Below, piece by piece: positions 11,053-22,830 of a stretch of 64,000 nucleotides of DNA. The stretch covers positions 1,689,001 to 1,753,000 of the forward strand of contig NC_066293.1 of NCBI RefSeq assembly GCF_905404315.1. Direction: 5' to 3'. The stretch is from Leptidea sinapis. Lineage: Eukaryota; Arthropoda; Insecta; Lepidoptera; Pieridae. Both the position numbers and the translations under genes were made by a program. The notes beneath the pieces are model-generated. The model was not told the DNA's origin, searched no databases, and saw only the letters and a program-made list of their open reading frames with translations. Position 1 is the stretch's first letter. Each line of letters opens with the position of its first letter.

Positions 11053-12579
11053 AATGTTTATAAACTAGATTTGCTTTAAATATTTAATGAACAGAAGTAA
11101 AATTTTACTGAATCTAAATAGATTTTAAAGTTAATCATCGTCTTAAATCTGTGGCAATAAACATATATAATATGTTCCAGTGAAATGATAATAAATAAGA
11201 AATAGGATTCCCGCGGTAAATTCCACGAGATATGTTGATGTGGTCGGTCGTGTCACGCACCAATGAGCGCACCGCTCCACTGCGGACGTGCCCGCGGCCC
11301 GCACCGGAAACTAACATGGCCGACCATCCATCACTTTATCGATCAACAGATTTATTGATCTACTTATTAAAAACTATAAATATATTTCGAGTGTTCGGAT
11401 GGGATTTCATAAACCATAGTGTAGTCTATAGATGATTTACAAATGCTGATAATTATAATGGCATTATGCGTCAAACAGATGCGAAAACCGTACTTAAATA
11501 GCACAGATCCAAAGTACTTCAGCTATCAGAACTTATTTGAATATTATTTGGGGAGCTACCGAGCAAGGAGGCTTATTATAATTAATTTTAGAGCGTGTGA
11601 TTTTATTTTTTCAGCGTATAATTTATTAGTAGGTATATATTATGTAACACATTTTTTTATAAACAACAGAAACAAACTTCTCGGTCATAGTGTTAACGAC
11701 CAGTTACTTCAAACAGCGCCCGTTCTCGTTGACTAATGAAATGATATAAAAATAATGGTGTGATTGTAAGAAGAAACAATCGTTAGCTAGTGTCATAATT
11801 CGTCACAATTAGGACAAAATCAAGTCACGCGAGACATATACTTCATAATCCTAATGCTTTTTTTTAAATATTTTGGTGAATATGATCACTAGGTACCTAT
11901 CTGCTTATTTAGGTAGGTGGAAAACTATTAGTAACAAATTAAAATTACTTCAAGAGAGGGAACGATAAGCAACAAGATCCAAGTTGCTGCTGAGCCGTTT
12001 TACCCCGAAGATTATTTCCCTTCCAACGCTTCATTTAGAATGAATACTCGTGTTATTCAAAAATATGAATTTAATTTTCAAACTTCACCTCAGATACGGC
12101 GAACAATTCACGAAAAGAGATGGTATCGCTCTTAGCTTAACATTTCCGCTTCCGGCGGATGTTCCGCCATCTTGTTAACTATCGTGACAAAATGTCGGCG
12201 CAATATTTATCTTGTCGTCTTGAATAGTTTGTGCAAAGTTTGCAAGTTATGATGAAGTATAAACTGTGCAATTTATTAATTAATTTTGTTTCTTTCTTAG
12301 CGTATTCTATCATCTTTTTACGACATTCATATAATAATAAGCCAGTGGCCCAATGTCACATCACTTCGGTTATCAAAATATAATTAATATTATATTTCAT
12401 ATAACAACAATACATATTATAACTTATTAACAATACTTAATATGATAACATGTAGAAGAAAGAAAAAATTTCCGCATTGGATAGCTAGTCTGATCCGTTG
12501 GTCAAAATAGCTGCCAGCGCTTGTGCTACCAGTAGCCCTATTGAGGTGCGAAGATAGTTCTTTGTCTTTTTCCGCGCCT
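11053..12579. other. no gene; GC-rich patch inside
   Basis: A GC-rich patch lies at about 11230-11310. The 97-aa frame at 11443-11736 is AT-driven and has no domain. At 12145-12175 'gcttccggcggatgttccgccatc' forms a small palindrome (ggcgga..tccgcc). Confidence 0.3.
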
Positions 12580-12665
12580 CTGGACCCCACGGGCCAAGTG
12601 TCTCGATACCAAACGAGACAAAGATGTAAGACTCACAGAGACCAGTCTGTCTCTGTCTTCATAAC
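12580..12665 (+). repeat. conserved block LDTKR.KDVRLTET, copy 1
   Basis: The plus strand can read VLDTKRDKDVRLTETSLS. A near-identical block lies on the minus strand at 31400-31510 (TLDTKRHKDVRLTETDIF). About 36 bp are shared almost exactly. It could be part of a repeat or a duplicated coding scrap; the family is unknown. Confidence 0.45.
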
Positions 12666-13514
12666 TGCGCCACTTGATCACAGACCACGTATCCAGACGC
12701 CTTTGGAAATTAAGATTCAGATCTTAGTTTGACTTATATACTTATTTAGGGGTGAGGGTTATTTTCAGCAGAAGTCAAGTTTCAACAGAAGCGAAGACAT
12801 CCCGAAAATATTGGGTCCATTATGGACTCGTACAGCAAAGGACTGAACATTTTTGTAGGAGTCCTTTTAGCTGTACCAAACTCGGCTGTTTGCCGATGTT
12901 TATTTAAAAGGACTCTAAGTATTTCTTAGAATATTTTATCTTTTATGCCCAAAAAAATCCTCCCTTGCCTTTCTGTGATATGGTATGTGATGCAGATATT
13001 TTCTGCACCCCTACGCACCCGCAACACAAAATGATGCTCCAATAAATAGAATGTAGCCTTCAGCTGAAAATAGAGCGGGCACGAACATCCGCCATCATTA
13101 AAACTTTTCATCGCGCGACCCATTTGCAGTTCCTTACTGCAGCACTAGGTTTTTGTTTTTCTGCAGCATTTACAATAGGCGCAATACTAAAACATTAGAT
13201 GTAAACGTTAGCCGCGCCAATACAGATAGTTTCTGCAAATGGCGGCCGCAGCATTCTATCCTTGTTACAAAACATCGGAAAATATTCTCGCACATGTACT
13301 GTATGCAAAAAAATACAAATTTACAAATTTTTTACTTTATAGGTTTTCAGGCTTACACAGACGAACCTCTTAGTATTCCAAGCTTCTTTAGATATGTAAC
13401 TGGTATTATCTCACACAGATTTCTATGGCATACAAGTAAATTTAGTAGACATATCTTAAAAATCGTTAGTTTAGCAATAGTACTTTTTGCTTTTACATGT
13501 GTGATTCTTGGGAG
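12666..13514. other. no confirmed gene; exon-like stretch at 13343-13505
   Basis: After a pyrimidine-rich tract ending in tttatag (13342), the plus strand is open and reads QAYTDEPLSIPSFFRYVTG and then LKIVSLAIVLFAFTCVIL, which would be a membrane segment. It matches no family I recognise and may be chance. The rest shows nothing. Confidence 0.25.
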
Positions 13515-13565
13515 AAACTCTTCGGAACAATCCCTGTGATAACGCGAGCGACTGAGCCGTTCAAA
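13515..13565 (-). pseudogene. CR1-like RT scrap (minus)
   Basis: The minus strand reads SRYHRDCSEEF, matching the YRIYHGECSEELF block of the CR1-like copy at 24834-25912. It is only about 50 bp. Confidence 0.45.
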
Positions 13566-13674
13566 GGTTTGCCAACAATTGTTGCATTTCACTAGGTCAG
13601 GTGGTGTCAGTCACGCGGTCAGCTGATGCTGTTGTTCATCGGACCTCAGAGACGAAGCATGATGTGGCTGGACT

Positions 13675-14020
13675 TATCTATACTAATATTAAAAAGCTGC
13701 AGTGTTTGTTTGTTTGTTTGAACGCGCTAATCTCTGGTACTACTGGTCCGATTTGAATGATTCTTTCAGTGTTGGGTAGTCCATTTATCGAGGAAGGCTA
13801 TAGGCTATGTTTTTTTTTCAAAATTAGGGATCCGTAATAAAATTGCTATTTTGTAACACAAGGTGTAAAATCGAAAACCTATTTTTGCGTGCGCTGCAAA
13901 AACTATTGACAATAGAACAAAATGATGTACAGGCTATAATGTAGGCAATATTTTATTACTTATAAAACTATCGCGTGAATTATACTTTATATGGCAAAAC
14001 AACGTTGCCGGCTCAGCTAG
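13675..14020 (+). mobile_element. Helitron-like non-autonomous copy
   Basis: Starts at ctatactaatattaaaa, carries tgtttgtttgtttgaacgcg near the start (common in lepidopteran Helitrons), and ends aacaacgttgccggctcagctag just before T. No Rep/helicase coding. Confidence 0.75.
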
Positions 14021-14635
14021 TGTGTCAAATAATGCTGAACATCTGCCGGCTTGAAGTATGTTTCTCTGACTTCATTGATAACTCCCAGTAATCCTAAAGG
14101 CAAACTTGGCTTTGCCTTCTAGATGACTTCAGAATTGTCCTGTGGTCGAGACCCAGTATTCCGATACTTGACAAGGCTTCAAAGAATGATTTTTTCCAAA
14201 CGCGCAAACTTTTTCGGAGTTTTAGCTGAACTAGGTATGTCCCTATTCAGCTAATTTCTGAAGAGAGGGTTGGATAGAAGATGCCCGTTTCGGCCATTAT
14301 AGAAGTGGTTGGTACAGAACACATTGAGAGCTAAGTTTCATGAGTATTCTTAGACAATGTGAACTAATAACATGGTGAGCCTGACACAATGGAAGGGGCG
14401 CGGTCCAACCTACATTCTAAATGTCTCGGAGTACGGAGCGCTGAGTTGACTTGCGCAAAGCGTAAAGAGGCTTCTCGAAACGAAAACAAAGTTATTGTTC
14501 TTTAAATTACAGTTGATATAAAAAAGATTCAGGTCAAATTACTAACGAGGACCGCCTGGTACTTCGTTCGCTTACATTTTGCCTACGAGAAAATCTGACC
14601 ATTGAATCGGATTTTGATCAAATTTTCTTGTTGTT
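14021..14635. other. no gene seen
   Basis: No supported frame or repeat. Confidence 0.4.
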
Positions 14636-14884
14636 TTCCTCCACAGTGCGGTTTTAATGAACTTTCTTCCTCGTACAACCAAGCTGTGGAATGAGCTTCC
14701 TTGTGCGGTGTTTCCGGGACGATACGCCATGTGTACCTTTAAAACAAGCGTACACCTTCCAATAGGCCGGCAACGTTCCTGTGATTCTTCTGGTGTTGCA
14801 AGAGAATGTGGGCGGCGGTGATCACTTAACAACAGGTACGCTCAGGACCCGTACGCTCGTTTGTTCTACTTTTCGATAAAATAA
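14636..14884 (+). pseudogene. CR1-like LINE 3' end
   Basis: End of RT plus 3' UTR: TTKLWNELPCAVFPGRY-type peptide (accaagctgtggaatgagct), then ggccggcaacgttcctgtga, ttctggtgttgcaagagaat, gtgggcggcggtgatcactt, and gtacgctcgtttgttc before the tail. 5'-truncated. Confidence 0.75.
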
Positions 14885-14987
14885 TATTTAATAGTAATGA
14901 TAATTTAATTTTAATATATATTTATAACACCTATTATAAAATACATACACAAATGCTTGTTATTTAAAAAAAACAATATAATATTGT

Positions 14988-15131
14988 ATTGCCGCTCAGA
15001 ATTTTTGGGTTTTTCAAAAATCCCTAGTCACTGGCTAGGCATCCCTAGACACTGCATTGTAATGGGCATGGCGTATCAGTTACCATCAAGTGAACGTCCT
15101 GCTCGCCTTGTCCCTTATTATCATAAAAAAA
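14988..15131 (-). mobile_element. family A fragment (minus)
   Basis: The 5' half of the repeat in reverse: ttttgggtttttcaa, cattgtaatgggcatggcgt, ttaccatcaagtgaacgtcc. Confidence 0.65.
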
Positions 15132-15309
15132 TAATATAATAATACTCATAAAAATTGTGGATCCTCAATAAACGTTACTCATTATTTATAATATATTTTA
15201 TCATTACATTTTTTATGATGGTATAATATGGATACACCATCTAAAAAACAAAAAAATGAAAAATGTCTTTTACCTGTTCTGTGATATTTACGACCCATGA
15301 CGAGCTCGA

Positions 15310-15380
15310 AATCGCGAATTCGAATCCCGGTACGTGCAAACATTTATATTACGAATATTAATGTTTGTTTCTTTGAACGA
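15310..15380 (+). mobile_element. SINE relic (Metulj-like)
   Basis: B-box region attcgaatcccggtacgtgc followed by aaacatttatattacgaata and atgtttgtttc, matching 6460-6520. The A box is lost. Confidence 0.5.
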
Positions 15381-15679
15381 CAATTTTTGTCAGCTGTCAT
15401 GTATCTGTCATCTTAAAATGTAAATCTTCCATAAAAATAAAATCTAATCTATCCGTTAGACCACCTTAGACAAGCTTCGACTAAGGTTAAAATTTAAGGA
15501 AGGTCTAAAAATTGTTAAACGCTAAACAACAGAAAGACACAAATTTGTAATAGATTTTTTTTAAAACAAGTGTTCAAAACTTGTTTATCTTTATTGTAAT
15601 AACACAGTCAATGTTTATTATTAGATATAAACTACGGAGTAGCGAAGTAACAAACATAAAAGATATAAAAAAGAAAATT

Positions 15680-15790
15680 ATTTTATTAGAAGTGACGAGA
15701 CGAGCAAGACGTAACTAAAACTTCTAAGAGGTATCTCAACTGCGCTCGTCACTAACTACGGCGTCCTTCAAACAAAAACACAAACATACC
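15680..15790 (+). mobile_element. family A, internally deleted
   Basis: tgacgagacgagcaagacgt then directly tcaactgcgctcgtcac and taactacggcgtccttcaaa. The middle is missing. Confidence 0.5.
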
Positions 15791-15954
15791 AGTGTGATGT
15801 ATGTACTTATAGGTAGTATAGCATAATGTATAGAATTGTAGATCACACTTGGACCCTAGTCACAGAACGTAGTGATTATATTCTCTTGGTTAGTCACAAT
15901 TAGACCTCGTTACTGAAGGACGTGTTTCATTTACTACTACCCGATATTTCTCAA

Positions 15955-16055
15955 CAAGAACTCTCTTATAAAAAGAACCAGCTCATCATTATTTTAATTG
16001 AATCTTCAGTGTGATTGCAACTCAGACTTGACCGTTTTCGTTGTTTGTCAAGTCT
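15955..16055 (+). repeat. dispersed repeat, copy 2 (partner 3170-3290)
   Basis: cttataaaaagaaccagctc, attgaatcttcagtgtgatt, cttgaccgttttcgttgttt. Same order as in the first copy. Confidence 0.5.
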
Positions 16056-16067
16056 ACTTAGCCCAAT

Positions 16068-16146
16068 AATTTAGTTACAATGCTATCCAAACCGAAACAC
16101 AAATTGTGCATACTCCTGCTTGGCAGCAGAAAAAGGCGCTGAAACA
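16068..16146 (+). mobile_element. family A fragment
   Basis: ccgaaacacaaattgtgcat and cagcagaaaaaggcgctg match the 3' half of the repeat. Confidence 0.45.
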
Positions 16147-16829
16147 ATATACGTATGAATTGATAACTCCTTTATTTGATATAGGTTAAAAGTCCTAGCT
16201 AATGACAACGCTTAACAGCTGTTACGAACAGTTAAGTACATGAAAACCAAAGGCTAGTATTCCAGCGATTGATATGCATGACGCGTATCAATATAATGAC
16301 TGATTACAATGTGTGACAATAACACAATAGAACTCTACACTCAACCAATCTGTAGCGGGTGTTAGGTAGGTACTGCACCGACAAAGCTATTCTCTAGCTA
16401 TATATTTTCAATCGAATTAAAAAAGGATGTGTGTTACTAATTCGTATGTAATTTTTGTGTTTTTTTATTTAATCTTCATGTAAAATGATTTATTTCTAGA
16501 TAAGTGGCGCAGTAAAAAATCTGATTTGACTGAGGGACACAGTATACATATTATAGTCTTGAGTTTTTTCCTCAATGGAGTAGTATGAAATGGAACTTAT
16601 AAAAAATACCACAAATGGGTTTCTGACACTTTTTAAATATACATCAATAGTGGCCATAATATAGTTATAAATAGTTAGGATCAAGCTGATCTAGTAAGAA
16701 ATCCAGATAGTAGGCATCAGAGCTCCTTACTAAAGCCATCAATGCCATTTTCGTGCTCTCTTTGTATACATTCCACTTTATAATTAATTTATTATTATTT
16801 GGAGAGGGTGGCTACTTGGCTAGTCCTAA
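16147..16829. other. no gene seen
   Basis: No supported frame or recognisable repeat. Confidence 0.4.
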
Positions 16830-17065
16830 TGAGTCCTAGTAGCACTGCGTCCAGAATTAAAATATTATGTTCGCCACACATACTTATAGTTCGTCGTCAA
16901 GCCCTGCCGCATTTACGAACCGCAGTATCTTCTTGACGCGAGTATTACAAACAGCACCTTAGAGTAGGGTATAGTTGCCAAGGATGGTGTTACGCTTAAA
17001 CATTAGTGGGCCGCAATTGCAGAGGAGATGAAGAGGCGTTTCATCGGCCTCAAGGCAAAATCTGA
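16830..17065 (-). pseudogene. LINE C-terminal zinc-finger-like scrap (minus)
   Basis: The minus strand reads RFCLEADETPLHLLCNCGPL then FKRNTILG, which fits the C..C....ET..H.L..C motif that follows RNase H in I/R1/Jockey-type elements (first Cys changed to Val). A downstream ILRFVNAAGLDDEL stretch also fits LINE C-termini. Stops follow. Confidence 0.65.
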
Positions 17066-18184
17066 CAGTTATTTTATAATTAAGTTACTTCACCTTTTAT
17101 TTAAATGTTATGAAAAAATCTTACTATCCGCCTACCCGCATGGGATAGATTTAAAGGTTAAACGAGTCCCCCACTGAAAAATCGGCACCCACTAAGTGCT
17201 CGACTGAACTAGCTAAAGTTAGTGTTAACATGAAACGTAAACAAATTCGATACGTGTTTCACCTCTACACGAGGATCCTCAGGAGCTGTTGTCAAATTAA
17301 CTTGTACTTTAGTTACGTAAGTGCATATCCATATTTGTGTTTTTTTTTACAAAAATATAATATCATGTCTAAACTTCAAACATAATATCATGTCTACACA
17401 CACAAACAAAGCAACAAAAAATTACAAAATAAAGGTTGTCTACAGTTTTTTAAAGCAATTAATGGTGATTTATTATTACATATAAATTAAATGCGTGAAA
17501 TAAAGTGCTCATTGTGCCTTAAACAGTTTTTTACTTCAACGTAATATAGTATATAGTAATATAGTATCGCGTGCGGTGTGCCCGAGCCTTGCGGCGCTAA
17601 CATTTAATCAGCGGGATAGCAGAACGCATTGTCAGCAACATGGCAATTTAACACCAGTCTTTTGTGCTATTGCTGCCGAGTAAGGGTTCCGTACCCGTAA
17701 GATTTATGTTATGTTCTAATTACATTGCGCCACGACACTTTCGATTTGGCATTTAAATATTTCACCTCTGTTGGACCATTTCTACGGAAAAATCTCAAGA
17801 TTTATTGTGTACTGTTTTATCAGGCTCTTTTAAAGTGAAAAATTGATTCCATCGCCACATTTTTTTTTGTCAATCTATCGCATGTCGCATTACAGCCGGT
17901 CGCATAGTAGGGGTAAAGTTGAATAATTTATTTCAAGTTAGGTTGGACTATGGTGTCCGAGAGAAAGAATTCTTATTTTATGAATAAATCTTTTTGAGGT
18001 TGATATAATGTTGATACTAATATTATGTTATTGTGTGACATTGCACTTGCGTCGTACTTTCATAAAACAGCTGCTTTATTTTGAATATTTTAAACTTTTT
18101 CTCTGTATCCGAAGAATAACCAACTGGTGTCAGTATCATTAATACTCCACTGGCCGTGTCTGTGAGCGGAGACAGCTGAAATAT
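17066..18184. other. no gene seen
   Basis: Contains a small direct repeat (ataatatcatgtcta at about 17360 and 17385). At 17240-17290 gtgtttcacctctacacgag looks like another dispersed repeat but has no partner here. Confidence 0.35.
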
Positions 18185-18470
18185 TTAGCCTAGCGAAACT
18201 CTCTAAGAAAAAAGAGATTCACTCGATTGTATGAAACGTGCAGTTATTGATATATTGACAGATGACGGCTATAATCTTGTAAAAAACCGGAGATAGCCGA
18301 ATTTAGTTACGTTTTAAGCAACTGTTCGCTTTCAAACTTAGCCGGATTATACTTCGTCGCCATATTGTAATTACTATTTCAAACTTATGTCAAATCTCAC
18401 TGCACGTATCATAGTAAACCAAATTTAAATTTTTACTGAGGCAGTCCCGCCACTTATTACGTATTTGCAT
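18185..18470 (+). repeat. repeat X, copy 1
   Basis: An approximately 270-bp repeat present once more, inverted, at 42545-42805. Shared blocks: aactctctaagaaaaaagag, atgaaacgtgcagttatt, cagatgacggctataatctt, cttagccggattatacttcg, gtaattactatttcaaactt. Inside, gaaacgtgcagt near one end and actgcacgt near the other give weak inverted ends, so a MITE is likely. Confidence 0.65.
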
Positions 18471-19099
18471 CCTCTTTGGAAATATTGCCAAAGTGTGTAT
18501 TATTATTTTTTACTTTATTATATATATAACCTCCACCTCCACATATCTTCTCACAAATAGCAGTTAGAATTAGTAACGGTATTGACGACTTACATCACGC
18601 AACAGTGAGAGAAAAAGGACCAACAACAAGTTTATAATTTCGGTTACGGAGATAGATGTCAGATAGATGTAACCGTAACAGATCATTGTGGAGATCAGAG
18701 ACATCGAAACATCCATGAAAATGTAAACATAATAGAAACTGTTCATTGATTCTTTAAGAATTTTATGAAGAATTTTCTTGTGTCTTCTATAAGCAAACCG
18801 AAAACAAAAAATCTGTACTAATAAATGGAGATCCCTTTTCTCCTTTGGTTATACTGCGAAAACTGATCGCAACAATGCTTTTACCATAAGATGCAGCGTG
18901 TTTAAGACAAGTTTTTAGCTTATAATTTATGCTGATCACTTATTCGGAACCTATATTGTTTTACTTAGAAATACCGCTAAGTATATTCGCAATACAAATA
19001 ATTGAGTCAATCACATATCATTACATATGACAATTCATACAATAATTATCGGGGTACCTTATATCTTTAAACGAGCAATTCTTGTTTATAAATAAGTAT
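18471..19099. other. no gene seen
   Basis: AT-rich, with ccttttctcctttggttat near 18835 recalling Helitron-type debris but too short to assign. Confidence 0.35.
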
Positions 19100-19486
19100 A
19101 TCTTAATATATATAAATTACGTGACACGTTCTTTGTCCGCTATGGACTCCTAAACTAATGAACGGATTTATAATATATATAATGGGGATTGCTTCATGGA
19201 GTGCAGTTTAGTCCAACTTGAAAGATAGGATAGTTTTTATTTCGATTTGGGACTCATAATTATTTTTATTTTTAATATTTGTTTTGTATGGACATATTTG
19301 CTATGAGAGAATTTAGTGACGCACGGTTTGACAGTTCCACTGTGAAACAATTTCATTATAACAACGGAGCATTTTTTACGAAATAATTCATGATATTTTG
19401 AAATAAATGGCGACCCGACGTCTACAAATTTCCACCCGCAAGAGTTTTTTTATAATGAACAGAACAACGTCTGTCGGATCAGGTAG
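19100..19486 (+). mobile_element. Helitron-like non-autonomous copy
   Basis: attacgtgacacgttctttg, tccgctatggactcctaaac, cttgaaagataggatag, and a terminal acaacgtctgtcggatcagg then tag. The inverted sister at 30902-31268 matches through most of its length. Confidence 0.7.
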
Positions 19487-19539
19487 CAAGTAATATATAA
19501 AATTGTGTTGAGTCCGTCAAAGGATTCCGTAACATCGTA

Positions 19540-19640
19540 CAATATATTATATGAATAACAATGTTTGCATATTCTTGGATTATTCTCAGGTAAAACTTTA
19601 TACCAGGTTTCTTTGTAAGGCCGTTAGAGCTTTAGTCTTA
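19540..19640 (+). repeat. dispersed repeat (partner 43618-43720)
   Basis: tttgcatattcttggattat, then aactttataccaggtttctt and tgtaaggccgtta align with 43630-43695. The class is unknown. Confidence 0.5.
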
Positions 19641-19943
19641 GTTCTTTGTAAAAGAAATATTATTTTAAATGGGGAAATATTTGATATTGGCCATTTTAGT
19701 TTATTGGTATTCATTGTTGCTTTACCGTGTTGCCCGCGGCGTCGTCCCCATGGATGCTATATACGACGATATCCTAGCTGACCCGATATATTATGGTAAT
19801 CAAGGCTCCTCAACACACAACGTGATCTGTGTTCATCAGTCAAGGTCAGATCAGAAGTTGATCCTGCAATTAGCAGGACGTGTAAGGTCACGAGGTCACC
19901 TCGCTCTGACTCCAGGATTTTCAATACACAATTAATAATTAAT

Positions 19944-20016
19944 AAGAGTGGGCAAACGTGCGCACGTATCGACTGAGGAATTACAGGAGCGTTGCCGGCC
20001 CTTTAAAAAAGTGTAT
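19944..20016 (-). mobile_element. CR1-like 3' end scrap (minus)
   Basis: gaattacaggagcgttgccg is the complement of the CR1-like tail; gcaaacgtgcgcacg matches the terminal segment. Confidence 0.5.
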
Positions 20017-20074
20017 ATGTATGTGTATACAGTATCTACCGTTTAGGATTAGTGATTGAACCCATAGCATGAGG

Positions 20075-20235
20075 TCATTTTGAGACATAAAATGTTAAGT
20101 CTCATTATCCAGTAATCCAGTTACCAGCGGCACCCTTCAAAACACAACACAAATACTTTCTGCACAGTACTGTTTGGCCCCGACTAAAGTACTCAAGTAG
20201 CCGCCATTCTGTGCTAAGAATACTCTCGCTGGAAA
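20075..20235 (+). mobile_element. family A 3' half
   Basis: tttgagacataaaatgttaa, then ggcacccttcaaaacacaac, gtagccgccattctgtgcta. Confidence 0.6.
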
Positions 20236-20237
20236 TA

Positions 20238-20350
20238 CAAATAAGAATTTAAAATCACTTATTAAACGTCAAAAACTAGAAACCATTCGACCTGCTTCAG
20301 ACTTAAGAAGAACGGGTGCAAGAAATTCATCGGGCTTTTTTATAGAATTT
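20238..20350 (-). mobile_element. family Z LINE 3' end (minus)
   Basis: tttaaaatcacttattaaac, gtcaaaaactagaaacc, taagaagaacgggtgcaaga: the complement of the recurrent tail. It directly abuts the family A scrap. Confidence 0.65.
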
Positions 20351-21259
20351 CGTAACATGAAATTTCTGGTGGTCTTTCCATTTCCAATACGTAGTATGAA
20401 TAAGAAAAGCATTTATGTTAAAGTAACCTAACCTTAATAAATTTAATATTTCTGCATTAAAGAATGTTAAAAATTACAGTTACTTACTCCCTTTTTGATC
20501 CCTGAAGGACTACTTTGTAATAATACATGAATCATAACTGTAATTAATCAAAGGAACTTCAAATCGAACTAATTCCTAGTCTTGGGTCGCCCATCCCTTC
20601 GTGGACACCCTTCGTAACCTCCAACCTTTGATTCATTAGCAACCTGGTTTCATTACAGGCTTGTCAGTGCTTGCTACAATGGATAAGTTGCTTCCATTTA
20701 TTAACGCTACTCGCTCAGATTTAGTTATTCCACCACCACACCGCACGCCACTAACTTCACCATAGTCAACGCCATTTAAATGTGTGGCGTTCTTATACAG
20801 AGCAGTTTTTTAATACACTTTCTTCCAGGTACAATCAAATACGGTATTTCCGGCTGGCCTAGCATGCGCAACTCGAGATATCTCGCTAAGGGAGAGACAT
20901 GTCGTCTACGTCGGCTAATTTCTCGTTAACCCTAACACGCACACTACGAGTGACAAAATTCTCGTTGAAGACTTGGCCCAACTCGCGATCACCCTTCTGA
21001 TGTTACTTGTCTCAATTACATAGCACCTTCTGTGCTATATCTCAGCGGATACTCCCAAGAGAGTGCCGCTTGCGTCTCTCTTTCGTTTGCCCAATGTCAA
21101 CCTCAGGTAGTGTTTAGTGGGCATGCACTTAGGGTTAGTCCCACATAACCAACGCAGGTGGCTGCGTTGGTATTGATGAGCATTCACCAGCTTTCTCCCA
21201 TTGTTATCCCAGAGGATAGCCCTTTCTCCTGTGTCTGGGCGCAAAAATAAGACGACTTG
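20351..21259. other. no gene seen; unassigned GC-richer stretch
   Basis: 20860-21245 is richer in GC than its surroundings (agagtgccgcttgcgtctct, caacgcaggtggctgcgttg). Frames on both strands are short and unrecognised. It may be an old LINE body. Confidence 0.3.
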
Positions 21260-21660
21260 GCCTTTTTTTTATGGAATAGGAGGACAAACGAGCGTACGGA
21301 TCACCTGGTGTTAAGTGATCACCGCCGACCACATTCTCTCGCAACACCAGAGGAATCACAAGAGCGTTGCCGGCCTTTAAGGAAGGTGTACGCGATTTTT
21401 TTGAAGGTACCCATGTCGTATCGTCCCGGAAACACCACAGAAAGGAGCTCATTCCACAGCTTTGTAGTACGTGGAAGAAAGCTCCTTGAAAACCGCACTG
21501 TGGAGGACCGCCACACATCCAGATGGTGGGGATGATATCCTAACTTGTGGCGCGTCGTGCGAAGGTGGACTTCGGCGGCAGCAATCAGGTTGAACAGCTC
21601 TTCGGAACACTCCCCGTGATAAATGCGCGTGCGCCTTGTCGCGTAGTCAAACAAAGATGT
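21260..21660 (-). pseudogene. CR1-like LINE RT C-terminus and 3' end (minus)
   Basis: The minus strand reads TRIYHGECSEELFNLIAAAE, HHLDVWRSSTVRFSRSFLPR, TTKLWNELLSVVFPGRYDMG, FKKIAYTFLKGRQRSCDSSG, then the standard CR1-like 3' UTR. This C-terminal stretch is open for about 110 codons, the least damaged of the CR1-like ends here. The fingers, palm and endonuclease are missing (5' truncation). Confidence 0.8.
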
Positions 21661-21939
21661 CGATTCCGTAAAAATTAACTATATTCTTATGTTGCAACGC
21701 TGATTTACTTGTATTATTTTGTATAGAACATTAAAAACAAAATGAAATTTTTCAGCATTCAAATAATCATTAAAATTAATTCATCATGCATTCTCTCATT
21801 CTCAAAAATATAAAGAACGCTATTGACTAAAATAGTAAAGTATGAAAAGAGTTTGAAAGTTTCGAAGTGAATTTATTTAGCAAATCTTATCAAATTTTAA
21901 ATAAAATTATTCATTTAAAAAAATTATTACATTTAAAAA

Positions 21940-22070
21940 AAAAACCCGCTGAGTTTGTTGTGCCCATTCTTCTCAGGTCTGAGGCATTCATTTTGGAATG
22001 GGTGGTAGTTTTTGACTTTCAATAAGTTATGTCACATCCTATTTTGAATAAAAATATTTGAATTTGAATA
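21940..22070 (+). mobile_element. family Z LINE 3' end
   Basis: acccgctgagtttgttgtgc, ttctcaggtctgaggcattc, gaatgggtggtagtttttga, aaaaatatttgaatttgaat. It ends where another LINE tail, on the opposite strand, begins. Confidence 0.75.
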
Positions 22071-22077
22071 TTATATT

Positions 22078-22830
22078 TATAATAGACTAAGCAGCTTTCG
22101 CTGATGCATCTATATCATGTGCGGAAGTGCTTTGGATTTTACCAAATGTTTGCCCAGTCCATTCTTGAAACTGGTTAATAGATCTTGACATAACCACATC
22201 CTTGGGCAATTTATTCCATATATGAACAACTCTGTTAGACAGACGAAAGTGTTTTAATTGATTTGACGATGCCAATTTATATTGTAGCTACATATCATGT
22301 CCCTGTAGTCTAGGATTGATTCTTCTTGGAAACATGCTCTCAAAATTTGGTACATTAAAATAATTATTAAGTACATTGTATATTTCCATTAGATCACCTC
22401 TTTCCCGACAGATTTTAGGGTGCGGAGTCCAAGCTTTGTAAGTCTTTGTTAATACGAGTATGTAATATTTTTCAGTTCCCTGGGCAACTTATTGACTCGC
22501 TTCTGTTCCAACAATTCTATATCCTTAACTAAATGTGGATTCCAGACCTGAAATAAATACTCCAGAATGGTCTGGTATTATAAATCTTTAAAAAAGGTTT
22601 TCTTGGTGATGTCGAAGAATGTTTTTCTGATTACGTACAGGATTGAGTTGGCTTTGTTCACAGTAGCCACAATGTGTGCTTCCCATTTGAGATCATTGCT
22701 TATGATCACTCCTAGGTCTTTTTGTGTATCTACTGCTTTTAGTTGCTTGTTGTCTAACCAATATGGACACAAGCATCCAATACAACGACGATACAAAAAA
22801 AAATGCACCTACACCTGCGTGTTACAAGAG
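22078..22830 (-). pseudogene. CR1/L2-type LINE RT C-terminal remnant (minus)
   Basis: The minus strand contains DTQKDLGVIISNDLKWEAHI and ATVNKANSILYVIRKTFFDI (RT thumb side), a damaged middle, then LKHFRLSNRVVHIWNKLPKD and ASAKAA at the end. The same C-terminus and 3' end (gcgaaagctgcttagtctat) are present in sense at 63369-63720. Frameshifts separate the pieces. Confidence 0.75.

Noticed and set aside
13153..13539. 128-aa plus frame as a whole gene
   Set aside because: Its end runs antisense through a CR1-like scrap. Only the middle is kept, as a weak exon candidate.
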